Shown: positions 1 through 8,962, counted from the stretch's first letter. The stretch is 64,000 bases of DNA from Brevibacillus_H sp041920465 (GCA_041920465.1 JBHGXW010000062.1:13382-77381), one strand, 5' to 3'. Notes: generated from the sequence alone by a model not told the origin. Numbers and translations: made by a program.

Positions 1-1
1 C

Positions 2-232
2 TCGGAAGAATCGCGGGACGTTTGGTATTTGCAGCTCTTGATCCCGTATCTGTTTACCCCTGCTGACCTGGCCAAAAAACGATTGCAGCGGGGAGGCGCG
101 GCTTTGACCGATTACCTGAAGGAAAACGGAATCGAAGCAGAGTTGACTGCCCTGATAGACGATGAGATTTACCAATACTTGAAGCGTTACAACCCGGAGA
201 TTGCCGCAGGACAGGGAGGAACCCACCAATGA
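2..232 (+). CDS. C-terminal part of an unrecognised protein
   Basis: The frame is open from the first bases of the window to a TGA at 230-232, so this is the 3' end of a gene that begins upstream. The visible 76 residues are mostly helical and charged, with a hydrophobic patch (LLIPYLF) near the left edge. I do not recognise the family. The stop overlaps the ATG of the next gene (ATGA at 229-232), so the two are probably co-transcribed and translationally coupled. That hints at a role linked to the oxidoreductase, but nothing more specific can be said. Confidence 0.6.
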   Translation, partial: SEESRDVWYLQLLIPYLFTPADLAKKRLQRGGAALTDYLKENGIEAELTALIDDEIYQYLKRYNPEIAAGQGGTHQ

Positions 233-1208
233 AGGCAATCCTTGTCACTGAATTTGGCGGACCGGAAACTATGAAATATACGGACGCGGAGATTCCGGCG
301 ATCAACCCGAAACAAGTTTTGATCCGCGTGGAAACAACCAGTGTCAACTTTGCCGATATTAAATCGAGATACGGCAAAAAGGATTCAGGCAAACTGCCAT
401 TCATTCCCGGACTGGATGCGGCAGGCATTATTGAGCGTGTGGGTTCTGAGGTTCAACACCTGAAGGTTGGACAACGTGTGATTGCTTTTCCGAAGAACGG
501 CTCCTATGCAGAATATGTAGTTGCGGATGAAAACCTTACCTTTGCCCTTCCCGACAACATAGGCTTTGATACGGCGGCAGCCTGTCCGATTGTCTCTTTT
601 ACCTCCTATAAACTTCTCGCAGATGTAGCAAGGCTGGAACCAGGCGAAACAGTCCTTATTCATGCCGCGGCGGGTGGCATCGGAACTACGGCAATCCAGT
701 TAGCGAAAATTTTAGGTGCAGGAAAAGTAATCGGGACAGTAGGAAGCGAGAACAAAGCAGCGATAGCTTTAGAAGCCGGTGCCGATCACGTCATCTGTTA
801 TGAGGAAGAAGACTTTGCCGAAAAGGTGAATGAACTGACGAATGGGGAAGGCGCAAACGTTATTTTAGACTCGATTTCCGGATGGGTCTCCGAAAAAAGT
901 TTGAACTGCCTGGCAATGTACGGACGTTTGGTGAACTTCGGAAATTCAAGTGGAGAAACAGGGAGATTTGAGACAAAAGATCTGCATTCAAGCTGTCGCT
1001 CTGTCCTTGGATTCAGCTTGGGAACGACTCGAAACAAGCGTCCATACCTCCTGCAGGATACAGCGGATCGGGTGTTTCGTTATTGGCCGACGGAAGTTTG
1101 AAAATAAAGATAGGCAAACGATTCCCGCTTGAAGACGCTGCAAAAGCCCACGAATGGGTGGAAAGCAGGCAAAGTACAGGAAAAGTTTTGTTGGATGTAA
1201 GGAAGTAA
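229..1208 (+). pseudogene. NADPH:quinone oxidoreductase-like MDR protein, frameshifted near its end
   Basis: A medium-chain dehydrogenase/reductase of the zinc-independent quinone oxidoreductase type, which moves hydride from NAD(P)H to quinones or enones in the cytosol. The N-terminal GroES-like domain (about residues 1-120) is followed by a Rossmann domain with the AAAGGIGTTAIQLAK nucleotide loop. The reading frame stops early at 1099-1101 (290 aa). Shifting frame at 1081-1085, where TATTGG would become TATTTGG, restores a normal family C-terminus that runs to TAA at 1206-1208 and ends GKVLLDVRK, about 326 aa. So one T appears to be missing. The start ATG overlaps the upstream stop. Whether the lesion is real or a sequencing error cannot be told from this sequence. 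Confidence 0.8.
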
Positions 1209-1235
1209 CCTCAACAGAAGAGTTGGCATAATGGC

Positions 1236-1266
1236 AGAAACAGGCTACATCGGGTAGCCTGTTTCT
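1236..1266. terminator. Bidirectional rho-independent terminator
   Basis: A perfect 13-bp stem, AGAAACAGGCTAC with GTAGCCTGTTTCT, and a 5-nt loop, sits between the convergent oxidoreductase and MFS genes. T-rich sequence follows on the plus strand. Confidence 0.8.
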
Positions 1267-1277
1267 TTGTTCACGAA

Positions 1278-2480
1278 TTATTTCTTAGCGGCTTCCGGCA
1301 GACGTAACAGCGGCAAAATGAACGAGAGGCCAATGATAAACAGGATTCCTGCCACTTCGTACATGGCCACGAGGGAGAACGTATTTTTGAGCAAGCCAGC
1401 CATGCTCATCATGACGACCATGGCTCCGGAAAACAGCGGACTGAGAATGCCGTTGACCCGACCGACAAACTGGGCTTCCGTATTTTGCATAATCATGGTG
1501 TTGACTCCGATTTGAATGCAAGGGAGCAGCAAACCGCCGAAAAACTGCGAGGTCAATGTCAGCCATGGTACAGTCGATATGCCGCATACGGCGATACTGA
1601 TCGCGTTGACCAGCATGCCCAGCACCAGCAGTTTTTGCGGTGCGATGGATTTGGTGAAAGCCATGGCCAACCCGCCTCCGAGAATCATGCCGATCCCATT
1701 GACGGTCATCAGCCATTGCAAACTTTCTTTCTCCAGACCGAGCCGCTGCGTAACGAGGAATACACCAAGCGGCTGGATAAGCCCGAGCGCCAATCCGGCG
1801 GACAGGAAACAGAACCCGAGCAGCGTCAGTTCTTTCTTTGACAGCACGTAGCGTATCCCGGCGGCCATCTCTTGTGCGATCGTCGATTGGGTCGTCTCTT
1901 TTTCAGCAAGCTCGTGGTCCGGCGGCAGAAACAGCAATGTGGCGGCTGACATCAGGAAAGCGACCCCCGTTATCGCGATTGCCGCTTGAATGCCGAAGCT
2001 TTGATAAACGAAGATGCCAACAATCGGGCCGAATACCATGAACACGGCAAACAGCGTCTGGTAAAGGGACATCCCGGCCTGGATCAGATCGGCTGGCACA
2101 TGCAGTTTGAACAGCTTCAATCCGGCAGGCTGCGAGAATTGAGACAAGATTGCGGAGAACAGGGTGGCCAAAAATATGACTTTCCACGAACCCCAAATGA
2201 GTGTAAGCAAAACAGCAAATACCGAGATAGCGCTTAACATATCGCTTAAGATCATCGTTCGCTTGGGTTTCCAGCGGTCGGCAAACGTTCCCCCGATAAA
2301 CGAGAAAATAAAGATCGGCGCAAATTCAGCAACCGAAACCATCGAAACGGCGAATGCGTCCTCTCCCGTCTTATCCACCACATACAGCAGGACGGAGAAA
2401 TTGCGTACCCACGTGCCGATTTGGAGAAAAAGTCCTGATAATAGGATCGTTTGTACAAAGCGATTGCGAAGTATAAGCAT
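1278..2480 (-). CDS. MFS transporter (efflux type)
   Basis: A 400-residue major facilitator superfamily protein with about 12 hydrophobic segments. The loop GGTFADRWKPKRTM between segments 2 and 3 matches the MFS signature (GxxxDRxGRR type). It resembles the MFS_3/EntS-like group of drug or siderophore exporters; the substrate cannot be predicted. The frame extends upstream to 2546, but I chose ATG at 2478-2480 because AGGAGG lies 6-7 nt before it and the following LILRNRFVQTILLSGLF gives a proper first helix. The gene is monocistronic and shares a terminator with the convergent oxidoreductase gene. Confidence 0.85.
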   Translation of the reverse strand: MLILRNRFVQTILLSGLFLQIGTWVRNFSVLLYVVDKTGEDAFAVSMVSVAEFAPIFIFSFIGGTFADRWKPKRTMILSDMLSAISVFAVLLTLIWGSWKVIFLATLFSAILSQFSQPAGLKLFKLHVPADLIQAGMSLYQTLFAVFMVFGPIVGIFVYQSFGIQAAIAITGVAFLMSAATLLFLPPDHELAEKETTQSTIAQEMAAGIRYVLSKKELTLLGFCFLSAGLALGLIQPLGVFLVTQRLGLEKESLQWLMTVNGIGMILGGGLAMAFTKSIAPQKLLVLGMLVNAISIAVCGISTVPWLTLTSQFFGGLLLPCIQIGVNTMIMQNTEAQFVGRVNGILSPLFSGAMVVMMSMAGLLKNTFSLVAMYEVAGILFIIGLSFILPLLRLPEAAKK

Positions 2481-2946
2481 AAAAAACCTCCTTATCCACT
2501 TATCTGGACAGGAGGCAGGACAATCACAAAAAGACATAGCACCCATAAGTACTACAGGAATTAAAATCTTTTTGCATATGTAAAAAAGCCCATACTAATC
2601 CCATCCAGAAAAAAATATTCCGTTACTTTTAAGGAATGTTTTCTTGAGAAAAGGATTAGTAGATCATTGGCTTAAAGGTCACCCTTCCATTTAACATTGG
2701 TTCCATACTACCTGATCTGGTAAATGAAATCAAGGAGCATTTTTTATTCCTTTTTTTGAGTTGATTCTGTTCTGGAGGATTATTGCCGTAGAACGGATAG
2801 AACGGGATGTATAATAGTGAATTTTTCCTATAACCAGCTTGTTTACTCTTTACGTCTTATTTGCCTATCCGGTATACTTAGAAGTAATAATTATAAAACT
2901 CGATTTCGTCTGGTGAAACAACTTGGTCCAATAGGGTGATGAAAGG
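2481..2946. other. Intergenic region with divergent promoters
   Basis: This 466-base AT-rich stretch separates the MFS gene (leftward) from the IclR gene (rightward). A TATAAT at 2810-2815 is the best plus-strand -10 hexamer, but its -35 is poor. The repeated GAACGG (2791 and 2801 regions) just upstream could be a regulator site. I see no RNA gene or credible small ORF. Confidence 0.4.
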
Positions 2947-3699
2947 GTGAGGACGCTGGAAGAGGAAAAATCAACCGTTCGTGCTGTGGATCGGGCCCTT
3001 GACATCTTGCTCTGTTTTACGCAGGAAAGCGAACTGGGGTTAAGTGAGATTGCCAAGCGCATCTCGCTTCATAAGAGTACCGTCCATCGCCTGATTGGTT
3101 CTTTGGAGGGCAAAGGATTCCTGATCCGCAATCCGGAAACAGAGAAGTACCGCTTAGGCTACCGGATTTTGGAGCTATCGGCTAATTTGACGCAATCAGA
3201 TGACATATCGATTGTGTTCTTGCCGGAAATGGAACGGCTGCGCGATTTGGTAGGAGAGACGATTAGTTTATATGTGCGCGACGGGATGGAAAGGATTCGC
3301 ATTCAAGCCGTGCAGAGCAATCAACCGATTCGGCGGGTCGCTCCGATTGGCGCACGCATGCCTCTCACTGTCGGGGCATCAAGCAAGCTGCTGGTGGCCT
3401 ACGAGGATGAGGAAACGCAAAACAAAATCCTGCGTGAGACCATCTGGCCGGAAACGGTGGAACGCGAGCAGTTTCTTTTCCAATTGGAGCAGATACGCAA
3501 GCAAGGCTATGCCACCAGCGTAGAAGAGCGGGAAGCAGGTGCGGCTGCAGTCTCTGCCCCGATTTTCAACCGCAAAGGAAAAGTAATCGCTGCGCTCTCC
3601 GTCTCGGGACCGTCTAATCGGCTGACACCCGAGAAAATGCAGGAAATCGCCCAGCCATTGGTGGAGGCGGCCAAGCGAATGGGAAAAATGCTGAAATAA
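2947..3699 (+). CDS. IclR family transcriptional regulator
   Basis: A 250-residue one-component DNA-binding regulator. The N-terminal winged helix-turn-helix occupies about residues 10-72 (STVRAVDRALDILLCF, then GLSEIAKRISLHKSTVHRLI). The C-terminal IclR effector domain follows from about residue 80. It ends with the family motif AAAVSAPIFNRKGKVIAALSVSGP. IclR proteins typically control small carbon-source or aromatic catabolic operons, but no such target lies beside it here. The GTG start is preceded by AGGGTGAT at 2933-2940, a good match to the anti-Shine-Dalgarno. A strong terminator follows. Confidence 0.88.
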   Translation: MRTLEEEKSTVRAVDRALDILLCFTQESELGLSEIAKRISLHKSTVHRLIGSLEGKGFLIRNPETEKYRLGYRILELSANLTQSDDISIVFLPEMERLRDLVGETISLYVRDGMERIRIQAVQSNQPIRRVAPIGARMPLTVGASSKLLVAYEDEETQNKILRETIWPETVEREQFLFQLEQIRKQGYATSVEEREAGAAAVSAPIFNRKGKVIAALSVSGPSNRLTPEKMQEIAQPLVEAAKRMGKMLK

Positions 3700-3731
3700 A
3701 AGAATACACAGACTGAATGGTTTACAGCGTG

Positions 3732-3769
3732 AAAACCCGGATCACTTTCCATTGTGATCCGGGTTTTTT
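3732..3769. terminator. Bidirectional terminator
   Basis: A perfect 14-bp stem, AAAACCCGGATCAC with GTGATCCGGGTTTT, has an 8-nt loop and T-rich flanks on both strands. It sits between the convergent IclR gene and the DUF4179 gene. Confidence 0.9.
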
Positions 3770-3794
3770 GCTTTGAGCAGAACTGTGACGGGGG

Positions 3795-5192
3795 TTATTG
3801 CGATTTTTTCGGAAGCTCTACCTTCCAGTTCACATCGTCATAAACGACTGCAGCGGTCAAAAGCGTCACTTTCAGTTTTTGCGGCACTTCCTTGAAGTCT
3901 TTGAAGATTGCTTTGTATCGCAGTTTGAAGAAATCTTTTTTCCCGTTAACAGGTTCCCATTCACCCTTTGAAGCTATGTGGTCTAGTCGGTATATTTTTC
4001 CGGTTGTATCGGTAAGCTGGAAATCTCCGCCCATTTCCGTGACAATTTGGTCGATCTCCAGTACAGCTGTGTTGGTCTTTTTATCCACAGTAAATTTTTT
4101 GAATGTATAGCTGTTTCCTTTGTACTCCATGGTTACCGGGTTGTCTTCAAGAGTCTTAGGCTCGATGACCATTTCCTTGAAAGGATACTCCGTTCTTACC
4201 ACTCCGTTCAACACGAAGTAGAGGCTCTTGCTTTCCTTAAACGGAGCAAAGGAGTGGTGCCAGACTGTTTTTTCGCCATTTTCCATATCCTCATCAGCTC
4301 TTGTCGAGACAGGTATCCGTTTTTCCTGTTCTTTCGACAACGGATGGTTGGTACCGACGACATTGCCCAGTTCATCGACAATCTGGTAGCGCAGCCCGTG
4401 GTAGCTGTACGATTTCGATTGTGGCAAGAAGAACTCCGGATGATCCTTCATTTTTTCCTTGCCTTCTTCCGTCCATTCCGACTTGATGTCAAAGCTGGTT
4501 GCGGTTGGCGAGAAGACGATGTTTTGCAGCTCGATGCGAAGCCCTTCCGGAGTGATGTACTGTTCATTAAGTGGGACCGTTTTGGTTGCGGCAAGGCTCT
4601 TTTCCAGATCAACCGGCACCTTGAGCTTCCATCTTCCTTTGATGGAATTGATTTCATGGACGTCAATATTTACATACAGATTCTTTGATTTCAGATCTTC
4701 CTTCAAGCGGAAGGTAAGATCGGCATAGGGAGGGTGAGGAAGTACCTGGCGGATGCTCTGTGTCACGATTCTGCCTTTAGCCGTTTGGTAGTTGGTACTG
4801 ATGGAGACGACGTTCCCCTCATCGTCCGTGATGTAGAAGGCATCATTTCCTTTGATGAAATAATTCTCGTACTTGTTCCATACAACCTTTTCGAAAATGT
4901 TTACCGGATCGATCGGCTTGCCATTGACATCCTCAATGCTGTAGGTAAAAATCAGACGGTTGGAATCAGCCAGTACTTCCTTCACCTTGAACGTTATGCC
5001 CTGATCGGTAACAGCCGCCTGGGTTTCTTGGGAAAAGCCCTGTTTCGCAGCTGTTTGCAAACCGGTATCCAGAGTCGGGCGATCAAAAAACGATTTGATA
5101 TACTCGGCAAAAGTCGGCGAAACGGTTGCACCGACAAAGACGCCGAGTACAAGCGTCGCTGCAGTGGCTGCGCCTACAATTTTAAGTTTCAT
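3795..5192 (-). CDS. DUF4179/DUF5643 membrane protein, probable anti-sigma factor body
   Basis: 465 residues. One membrane segment (residues 5-25, IVGAATAATLVLGVFVGATVS) leads into a large extracytoplasmic part that fits the DUF4179 and DUF5643 domains, which usually sit next to ECF sigma genes. By family knowledge and position it is the membrane and extracytoplasmic part of an anti-sigma factor for the sigma gene two positions upstream. ATG at 5190-5192 has AGGAGG spaced 8 nt and overlaps the upstream TGA (ATGA). The frame is -1 relative to the upstream 61-residue ORF. One extra A in the A6 run at 5193-5198 would join them into a standard anti-sigma protein of about 526 residues. Confidence 0.8.
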   Translation of the reverse strand: MKLKIVGAATAATLVLGVFVGATVSPTFAEYIKSFFDRPTLDTGLQTAAKQGFSQETQAAVTDQGITFKVKEVLADSNRLIFTYSIEDVNGKPIDPVNIFEKVVWNKYENYFIKGNDAFYITDDEGNVVSISTNYQTAKGRIVTQSIRQVLPHPPYADLTFRLKEDLKSKNLYVNIDVHEINSIKGRWKLKVPVDLEKSLAATKTVPLNEQYITPEGLRIELQNIVFSPTATSFDIKSEWTEEGKEKMKDHPEFFLPQSKSYSYHGLRYQIVDELGNVVGTNHPLSKEQEKRIPVSTRADEDMENGEKTVWHHSFAPFKESKSLYFVLNGVVRTEYPFKEMVIEPKTLEDNPVTMEYKGNSYTFKKFTVDKKTNTAVLEIDQIVTEMGGDFQLTDTTGKIYRLDHIASKGEWEPVNGKKDFFKLRYKAIFKDFKEVPQKLKVTLLTAAVVYDDVNWKVELPKKSQ

Positions 5193-5374
5193 GATTTTTT
5201 CCTCCTGGGGGAGATCGTTGAGACACGGCCCGCACCCCCGTCGGAAGAGGAATTCAACTCGGCTTCCATGCGATCGGGCAATTCCCTGGCAAAAGAAAAC
5301 AAGCTATCCGGGACTTCTATTTGTTCCAGCGCATTCGTTATGTCCTTTTTCCATTGCTCATCTTGCTGATTCAT
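5189..5374 (-). CDS. Small cytoplasmic anti-sigma-like protein or split N-terminus
   Basis: 61 residues, soluble and charged (EQIEVPDSLFSFARELPDRMEA). It looks like the cytoplasmic N-terminal segment that normally precedes the membrane helix of DUF4179 anti-sigma proteins. It ends in PRRKKS, a positively charged stop-transfer-like end with no membrane helix of its own; the helix begins in the next ORF, in the -1 frame. Its start overlaps the sigma factor stop (ATGA at 5371-5374). It is either a genuine separate coupled gene or the N-terminus of a split anti-sigma gene. Confidence 0.6.
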   Translation of the reverse strand: MNQQDEQWKKDITNALEQIEVPDSLFSFARELPDRMEAELNSSSDGGAGRVSTISPRRKKS

Positions 5375-5931
5375 TGCACGTCCTCCTTTGGCTCCGACAT
5401 GTACATCTGACTTAATTGAGTGCGAGCGTGAAACAATCTAGACTTTACGGTTCCTTCTTTTAGTTCAAGCATGCGGGAGATCTCTTCGATGCTCATTTCC
5501 TGGAAGTAATACAGCACGATAACTGTGCGATGGTGGCTGTGAAGCTTCAAAATTTGGGAGAGAAGCTGGTCGTGTCTTTCTGCTTCCAGCACCTTGTCAA
5601 TGGGCGATCGTTCTTTGGAAGAGAGAATCGGCAGAACTTCCGCAGCTGTAAGTCGTTCGCTTTCTTTCATTTTTCGTCTGGCCAGATCGAGCGAACGGTG
5701 TACGATCAACTGATGAAACCAGCCACCGAAGACCTGGATCTCTTTTTGCGACATAATCGACTTATAAGCTTCCAAAAGGCAATTTTGAACGGCATCTTCT
5801 GCCTCATGGTGGGAATGGAGGATGGCAAAAGCTGTACGATACGCCTTTTTTATATGCGGCTCTACTAACTCGTAAAAAGCTTCCTTCTTCCCATTTCGAC
5901 ATTGATCAAGCAAATCAGACTCGCGAGTCAT
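5371..5931 (-). CDS. RNA polymerase ECF-type sigma factor
   Basis: A 186-residue sigma-70 family protein. Region 2 lies at about residues 22-90 (AYRTAFAILHSHHEAEDAVQNCLLEA...FGGWFHQLIVHRSLDLARR). Region 4 lies at about 125-175 (HHRTVIVLYYFQEMSIEEISRMLELKEGTVKSRLFHARTQL). It should redirect RNA polymerase to envelope-stress or similar promoters when released from the anti-sigma encoded downstream. AGGAGG is 7 nt before the ATG at 5929-5931. It heads a three-ORF operon with ATGA overlaps, behind an ECF-like promoter, which suggests autoregulation. Confidence 0.88.
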   Translation of the reverse strand: MTRESDLLDQCRNGKKEAFYELVEPHIKKAYRTAFAILHSHHEAEDAVQNCLLEAYKSIMSQKEIQVFGGWFHQLIVHRSLDLARRKMKESERLTAAEVLPILSSKERSPIDKVLEAERHDQLLSQILKLHSHHRTVIVLYYFQEMSIEEISRMLELKEGTVKSRLFHARTQLSQMYMSEPKEDVQ

Positions 5932-5987
5932 GTGTAACCTCCTGTTCTCCCTTATGGGGTAATGAAGGGATCAGCTGACACTATGTA

Positions 5988-6013
5988 GTCGAAGCAAGCA
6001 TTTGGCTGGTTCA
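5988..6013 (-). promoter_or_regulatory. Candidate ECF-sigma autoregulatory promoter
   Basis: On the minus strand, TGAACC (6008-6013) is followed after exactly 16 nt by CGAC (5988-5991). This resembles the TGAAAC-N16-CGT(C/A) pattern of Bacillus ECF promoters. It lies about 57 nt upstream of the sigma gene start. The match is inferred by eye. Confidence 0.5.
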
Positions 6014-6084
6014 TTATTTTTTGGGGGAAAATCACAAAAAGAAAAAATTTCTCCTATTTACTGTCTATTTTACTGTAGAAAAAA

Positions 6085-6128
6085 AGAAATCCCTTAGCCT
6101 CGCCATGAGCGAAGCCAAGGGATTTTCT
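6085..6128 (-). terminator. Terminator of acnA
   Basis: A long stem, AAATCCCTTRGC...GCCAAGGGATTT, with loop CATGA is followed on the minus strand by TTCTTTTTT. It lies just beyond the acnA stop. Confidence 0.85.
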
Positions 6129-6143
6129 TTTGCTGATGGGTAA

Positions 6144-8873
6144 TTAACCTACTGTTACTTCGTTTTCGTCTTTCAATTGACGAAGAACGGTTTGCAGGAT
6201 ACCGCCGTTGCGATAGTAGTCAATGTCAACCAAGCTGTCGAGACGAACGATTGCATCGAATTCGAATGTGCTGCCGTCTTCACGGGTTGCCACTACTTTT
6301 ACAGTTTGGCCCGGTTGAATATCGTCGGAGAGACCTACGATATCAAATGTTTCACGACCGGTGATGCCAAGAGATTTCCAGCTGTTTCCTTCCGTGAATT
6401 GGAGCGGAAGAACGCCCATACCCACGAGGTTCGCGCGGTGGATACGTTCGAAGCTTTCTGCAATAACCGCTTTTACACCAAGGAGGAACGTACCTTTTGC
6501 TGCCCAGTCACGGGAAGAACCGGTACCGTACTCTTTGCCGGCGATAACCACAAGCGGAGTATGGGAAGCTTGGTACTTGATGGAAGCGTCGTAGATCGAC
6601 ATAACTTCACCGGTTGGCAGGTAAGTGGTTACGCCGCCTTCTGTGCCAGGAGCCACTTGGTTGCGGATACGGATGTTTGCGAATGTACCGCGCATCATGA
6701 CATCGTGGCTGCCACGGCGTGCCCCGTAGGAGTTGAAGTCTTTGCGTTCAACGCCTTTGGATTGCAGGTAGATACCGGCCGGGCTGGTTGGCGAAATGTT
6801 ACCTGCCGGGGAGATATGGTCTGTTGTGACAGAGTCACCCAACAGAGCAAGTGTTTTTGCGCCTTTGATGTCTTCGATATGACCTGCTTCTCCCTCCAGG
6901 TTTTGGAAGAACGGCGGTTCCTGGATATAGGTAGAATCTGCATCCCACTCGTAGAGGTCGCCTTCCGGAGTAGGGATTTTGTTCCAGCGTTCATTAGCTG
7001 TGAAGACATGCTCATATTGGGCGCGGAACAATTCAGGATTCATCGCCTTCGCCATTGCTTCGTTGATTTCTTGCGGAGTTGGCCAGATATCTTTGAGATA
7101 TACCGGTTGACCGTCTTTGCCGATACCGATTGGATCTTTGGTCAAATCGATATCAACGGTTCCTGCCAACGCATACGCGATAACGAGCGGAGGAGAAGCG
7201 AGGTAGTTCGCTTTTACCAACGCATGGATACGTCCTTCGAAGTTGCGGTTACCGGAGAGTACGGCAGCAACAGTCAGGTCGTTATCTGCGATCGCTTTGG
7301 ATACTTCATCCGGAAGTGGACCGGAGTTACCGATACATGTCGCACAGCCGTAACCTGCTACGTTGAAACCGATTTTTTCGAGGGATTCGAGCAAGCCGGT
7401 ATCAATCAGATATTGGGTAACGACACGGGAACCAGGAGTGAGCGAGCTCTTCACGTAAGCAGGTTTGGTTAAGCCTTTTTCAACCGCTTTTTTCGCAACA
7501 AGACCGGCGCCGAGCATTACGCTTGGGTTGGAAGTGTTGGTACAAGAAGTGATCGCCGCAATTACCACCGCACCTGTTTTCATGGTGCTGGTTTCACCGT
7601 TTGGATGGTTGACGGTTACAGATTGATTGATCTTCTCTTCGGAAAGACCGAAACCGCCCTTGTCAATAGGAGTGCGGATGCTGTTGTTGAAGGATTCCTT
7701 CATTTGGGTCAGCTCAACGCGGTCTTGTGGGCGTTTTGGACCTGCAAGGCTAGGCACTACAGTAGAAAGATCAAGTTCGAGCGTCTCGGAGAACACAGGA
7801 TCCGGAGTCTCATCCGTACGGAACAAGCCTTGTGCTTTGGTATATGCTTCTACCAATTGGATCAATTCTTCACTGCGTCCGGTTTGACGGAGGTAGTTCA
7901 AGGTTTCGGAGTCAACCGGGAAGAAGCCCATTGTTGCACCGTATTCAGGCGCCATGTTGGCTACAGTCGCACGGTCAGCCAAAGAGATATTGGAGAGACC
8001 AGGACCGTAGAATTCCACGAATTTGCCAACTACGCCTTTTTTCCGCAGCATTTGAGTTACAGTGAGAGCCAAGTCAGTAGCAGTAGCACCTTCAGCCAGT
8101 GTACCGGTCAGTTTGAAACCAACTACTTCAGGAGTTACGAAGTACATTGGTTGACCAAGCATGCCTGCTTCTGCCTCGATGCCGCCAACACCCCAGCCAA
8201 GAACACCTAAACCGTTGATCATGGTGGTGTGGGAGTCAGTACCTACAAGTGAATCAGGGAATGCTACAGTTTCGCCGTCAACTTCACGAGTCGCGACTAC
8301 CGTTGCCAGATACTCCAAGTTAACCTGGTGAACGATACCGGTTGCCGGAGGAACGGCACGGAAGTTATCAAAAGCAGTTTGCGCCCAACGGAGGAAGCGA
8401 TAGCGCTCTTCGTTGCGTTCGAATTCAAGCGTCATGTTGGTTTCAAGAGCGTCTTGGGTACCGAAAGCGTCAACCATGACGGAGTGGTCAATAACGAGAT
8501 CAACAGGAACGAGCGGGTTGATGCGTTTCGGATCGCCGCCGTTCTTTTTCATCGCTTCGCGCATAGCAGCCAAGTCAACAACGGCAGGAACACCGGTGAA
8601 GTCTTGAAGAACAATGCGTGCCGGCATAAGCGGAACTTCTTGGTTCGCATCGCGGCCTTTGGTCCAGTTAGCCAGTTGGTTTACGTGTTCTTTGGTGATG
8701 GCTCGGCCGTCAAATTGGCGTACCGCAGCTTCAAGCAACACTTTAATAGAGAAAGGAAGTTGGGAAACATTACCGATGCCTTGCTCTTCCAAGCCTTGCA
8801 GGCGGTAATATTGGTAGGATTTGTTACCTACTTGCAGAGACGATTTGACAGAGAAAGCGTCATTCTTAGCCAA
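6144..8873 (-). CDS. acnA: Aconitate hydratase AcnA
   Basis: A 909-residue monomeric aconitase (AcnA/CitB type) that isomerises citrate to isocitrate in the TCA cycle. In Bacillus the apo-enzyme also acts as an iron-responsive RNA-binding protein. The 4Fe-4S ligands are visible: SCTNTSNPSV (Cys about residue 444) and GYGCATCIGNSG (two Cys). The C-terminal swivel domain carries YGTGSSRDWAAKG. The start is TTG at 8871-8873, preceded by GGGGAGG with 8 nt spacing, followed by AKNDAFSVKSSL as in other AcnA N-termini. A TATAAT lies about 90 nt upstream. The gene stands alone. Length and motifs are typical. Confidence 0.97.
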   Translation of the reverse strand: MAKNDAFSVKSSLQVGNKSYQYYRLQGLEEQGIGNVSQLPFSIKVLLEAAVRQFDGRAITKEHVNQLANWTKGRDANQEVPLMPARIVLQDFTGVPAVVDLAAMREAMKKNGGDPKRINPLVPVDLVIDHSVMVDAFGTQDALETNMTLEFERNEERYRFLRWAQTAFDNFRAVPPATGIVHQVNLEYLATVVATREVDGETVAFPDSLVGTDSHTTMINGLGVLGWGVGGIEAEAGMLGQPMYFVTPEVVGFKLTGTLAEGATATDLALTVTQMLRKKGVVGKFVEFYGPGLSNISLADRATVANMAPEYGATMGFFPVDSETLNYLRQTGRSEELIQLVEAYTKAQGLFRTDETPDPVFSETLELDLSTVVPSLAGPKRPQDRVELTQMKESFNNSIRTPIDKGGFGLSEEKINQSVTVNHPNGETSTMKTGAVVIAAITSCTNTSNPSVMLGAGLVAKKAVEKGLTKPAYVKSSLTPGSRVVTQYLIDTGLLESLEKIGFNVAGYGCATCIGNSGPLPDEVSKAIADNDLTVAAVLSGNRNFEGRIHALVKANYLASPPLVIAYALAGTVDIDLTKDPIGIGKDGQPVYLKDIWPTPQEINEAMAKAMNPELFRAQYEHVFTANERWNKIPTPEGDLYEWDADSTYIQEPPFFQNLEGEAGHIEDIKGAKTLALLGDSVTTDHISPAGNISPTSPAGIYLQSKGVERKDFNSYGARRGSHDVMMRGTFANIRIRNQVAPGTEGGVTTYLPTGEVMSIYDASIKYQASHTPLVVIAGKEYGTGSSRDWAAKGTFLLGVKAVIAESFERIHRANLVGMGVLPLQFTEGNSWKSLGITGRETFDIVGLSDDIQPGQTVKVVATREDGSTFEFDAIVRLDSLVDIDYYRNGGILQTVLRQLKDENEVTVG

Positions 8874-8919
8874 GTGGATTACCTCCCCTAAGATATAAAT
8901 TCATTTGGAAAAGAAGCGT

Positions 8920-8936
8920 GTTTCATCTAGTGAAAC
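8920..8936. promoter_or_regulatory. Inverted repeat in the acnA leader
   Basis: GTTTCA-N5-TGAAAC is a perfect 6-bp inverted repeat about 27-43 nt downstream of the likely acnA -10 box, in the 5' untranslated region. It could be a repressor operator or a short RNA hairpin. It does not match the CcpC ATAA-N7-TTAT pattern. Confidence 0.4.
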
Positions 8937-8962
8937 ATCGTTTCGATTCTTGCTATGTCTCC

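Noticed and set aside
2939..2950. ATG AAA GGG TGA mini-ORF just before the IclR gene
   Set aside because: Three codons, overlapping the GTG start. The AGGGTGAT around it is better read as the ribosome site of the IclR gene.
5189..5205. Programmed -1 ribosomal frameshift (dnaX-like) joining the two anti-sigma ORFs
   Set aside because: The A6 run is suggestive, but the AGGAGG is directly adjacent rather than 10-14 nt upstream and there is no clear stem-loop after it. Coupled restart at the ATG explains the layout more simply.
6177..7472. 431-codon open frame opposite acnA
   Set aside because: It is antisense to a highly conserved enzyme gene, has a Cys/Phe-rich composition unlike any protein family, and lacks a ribosome site.
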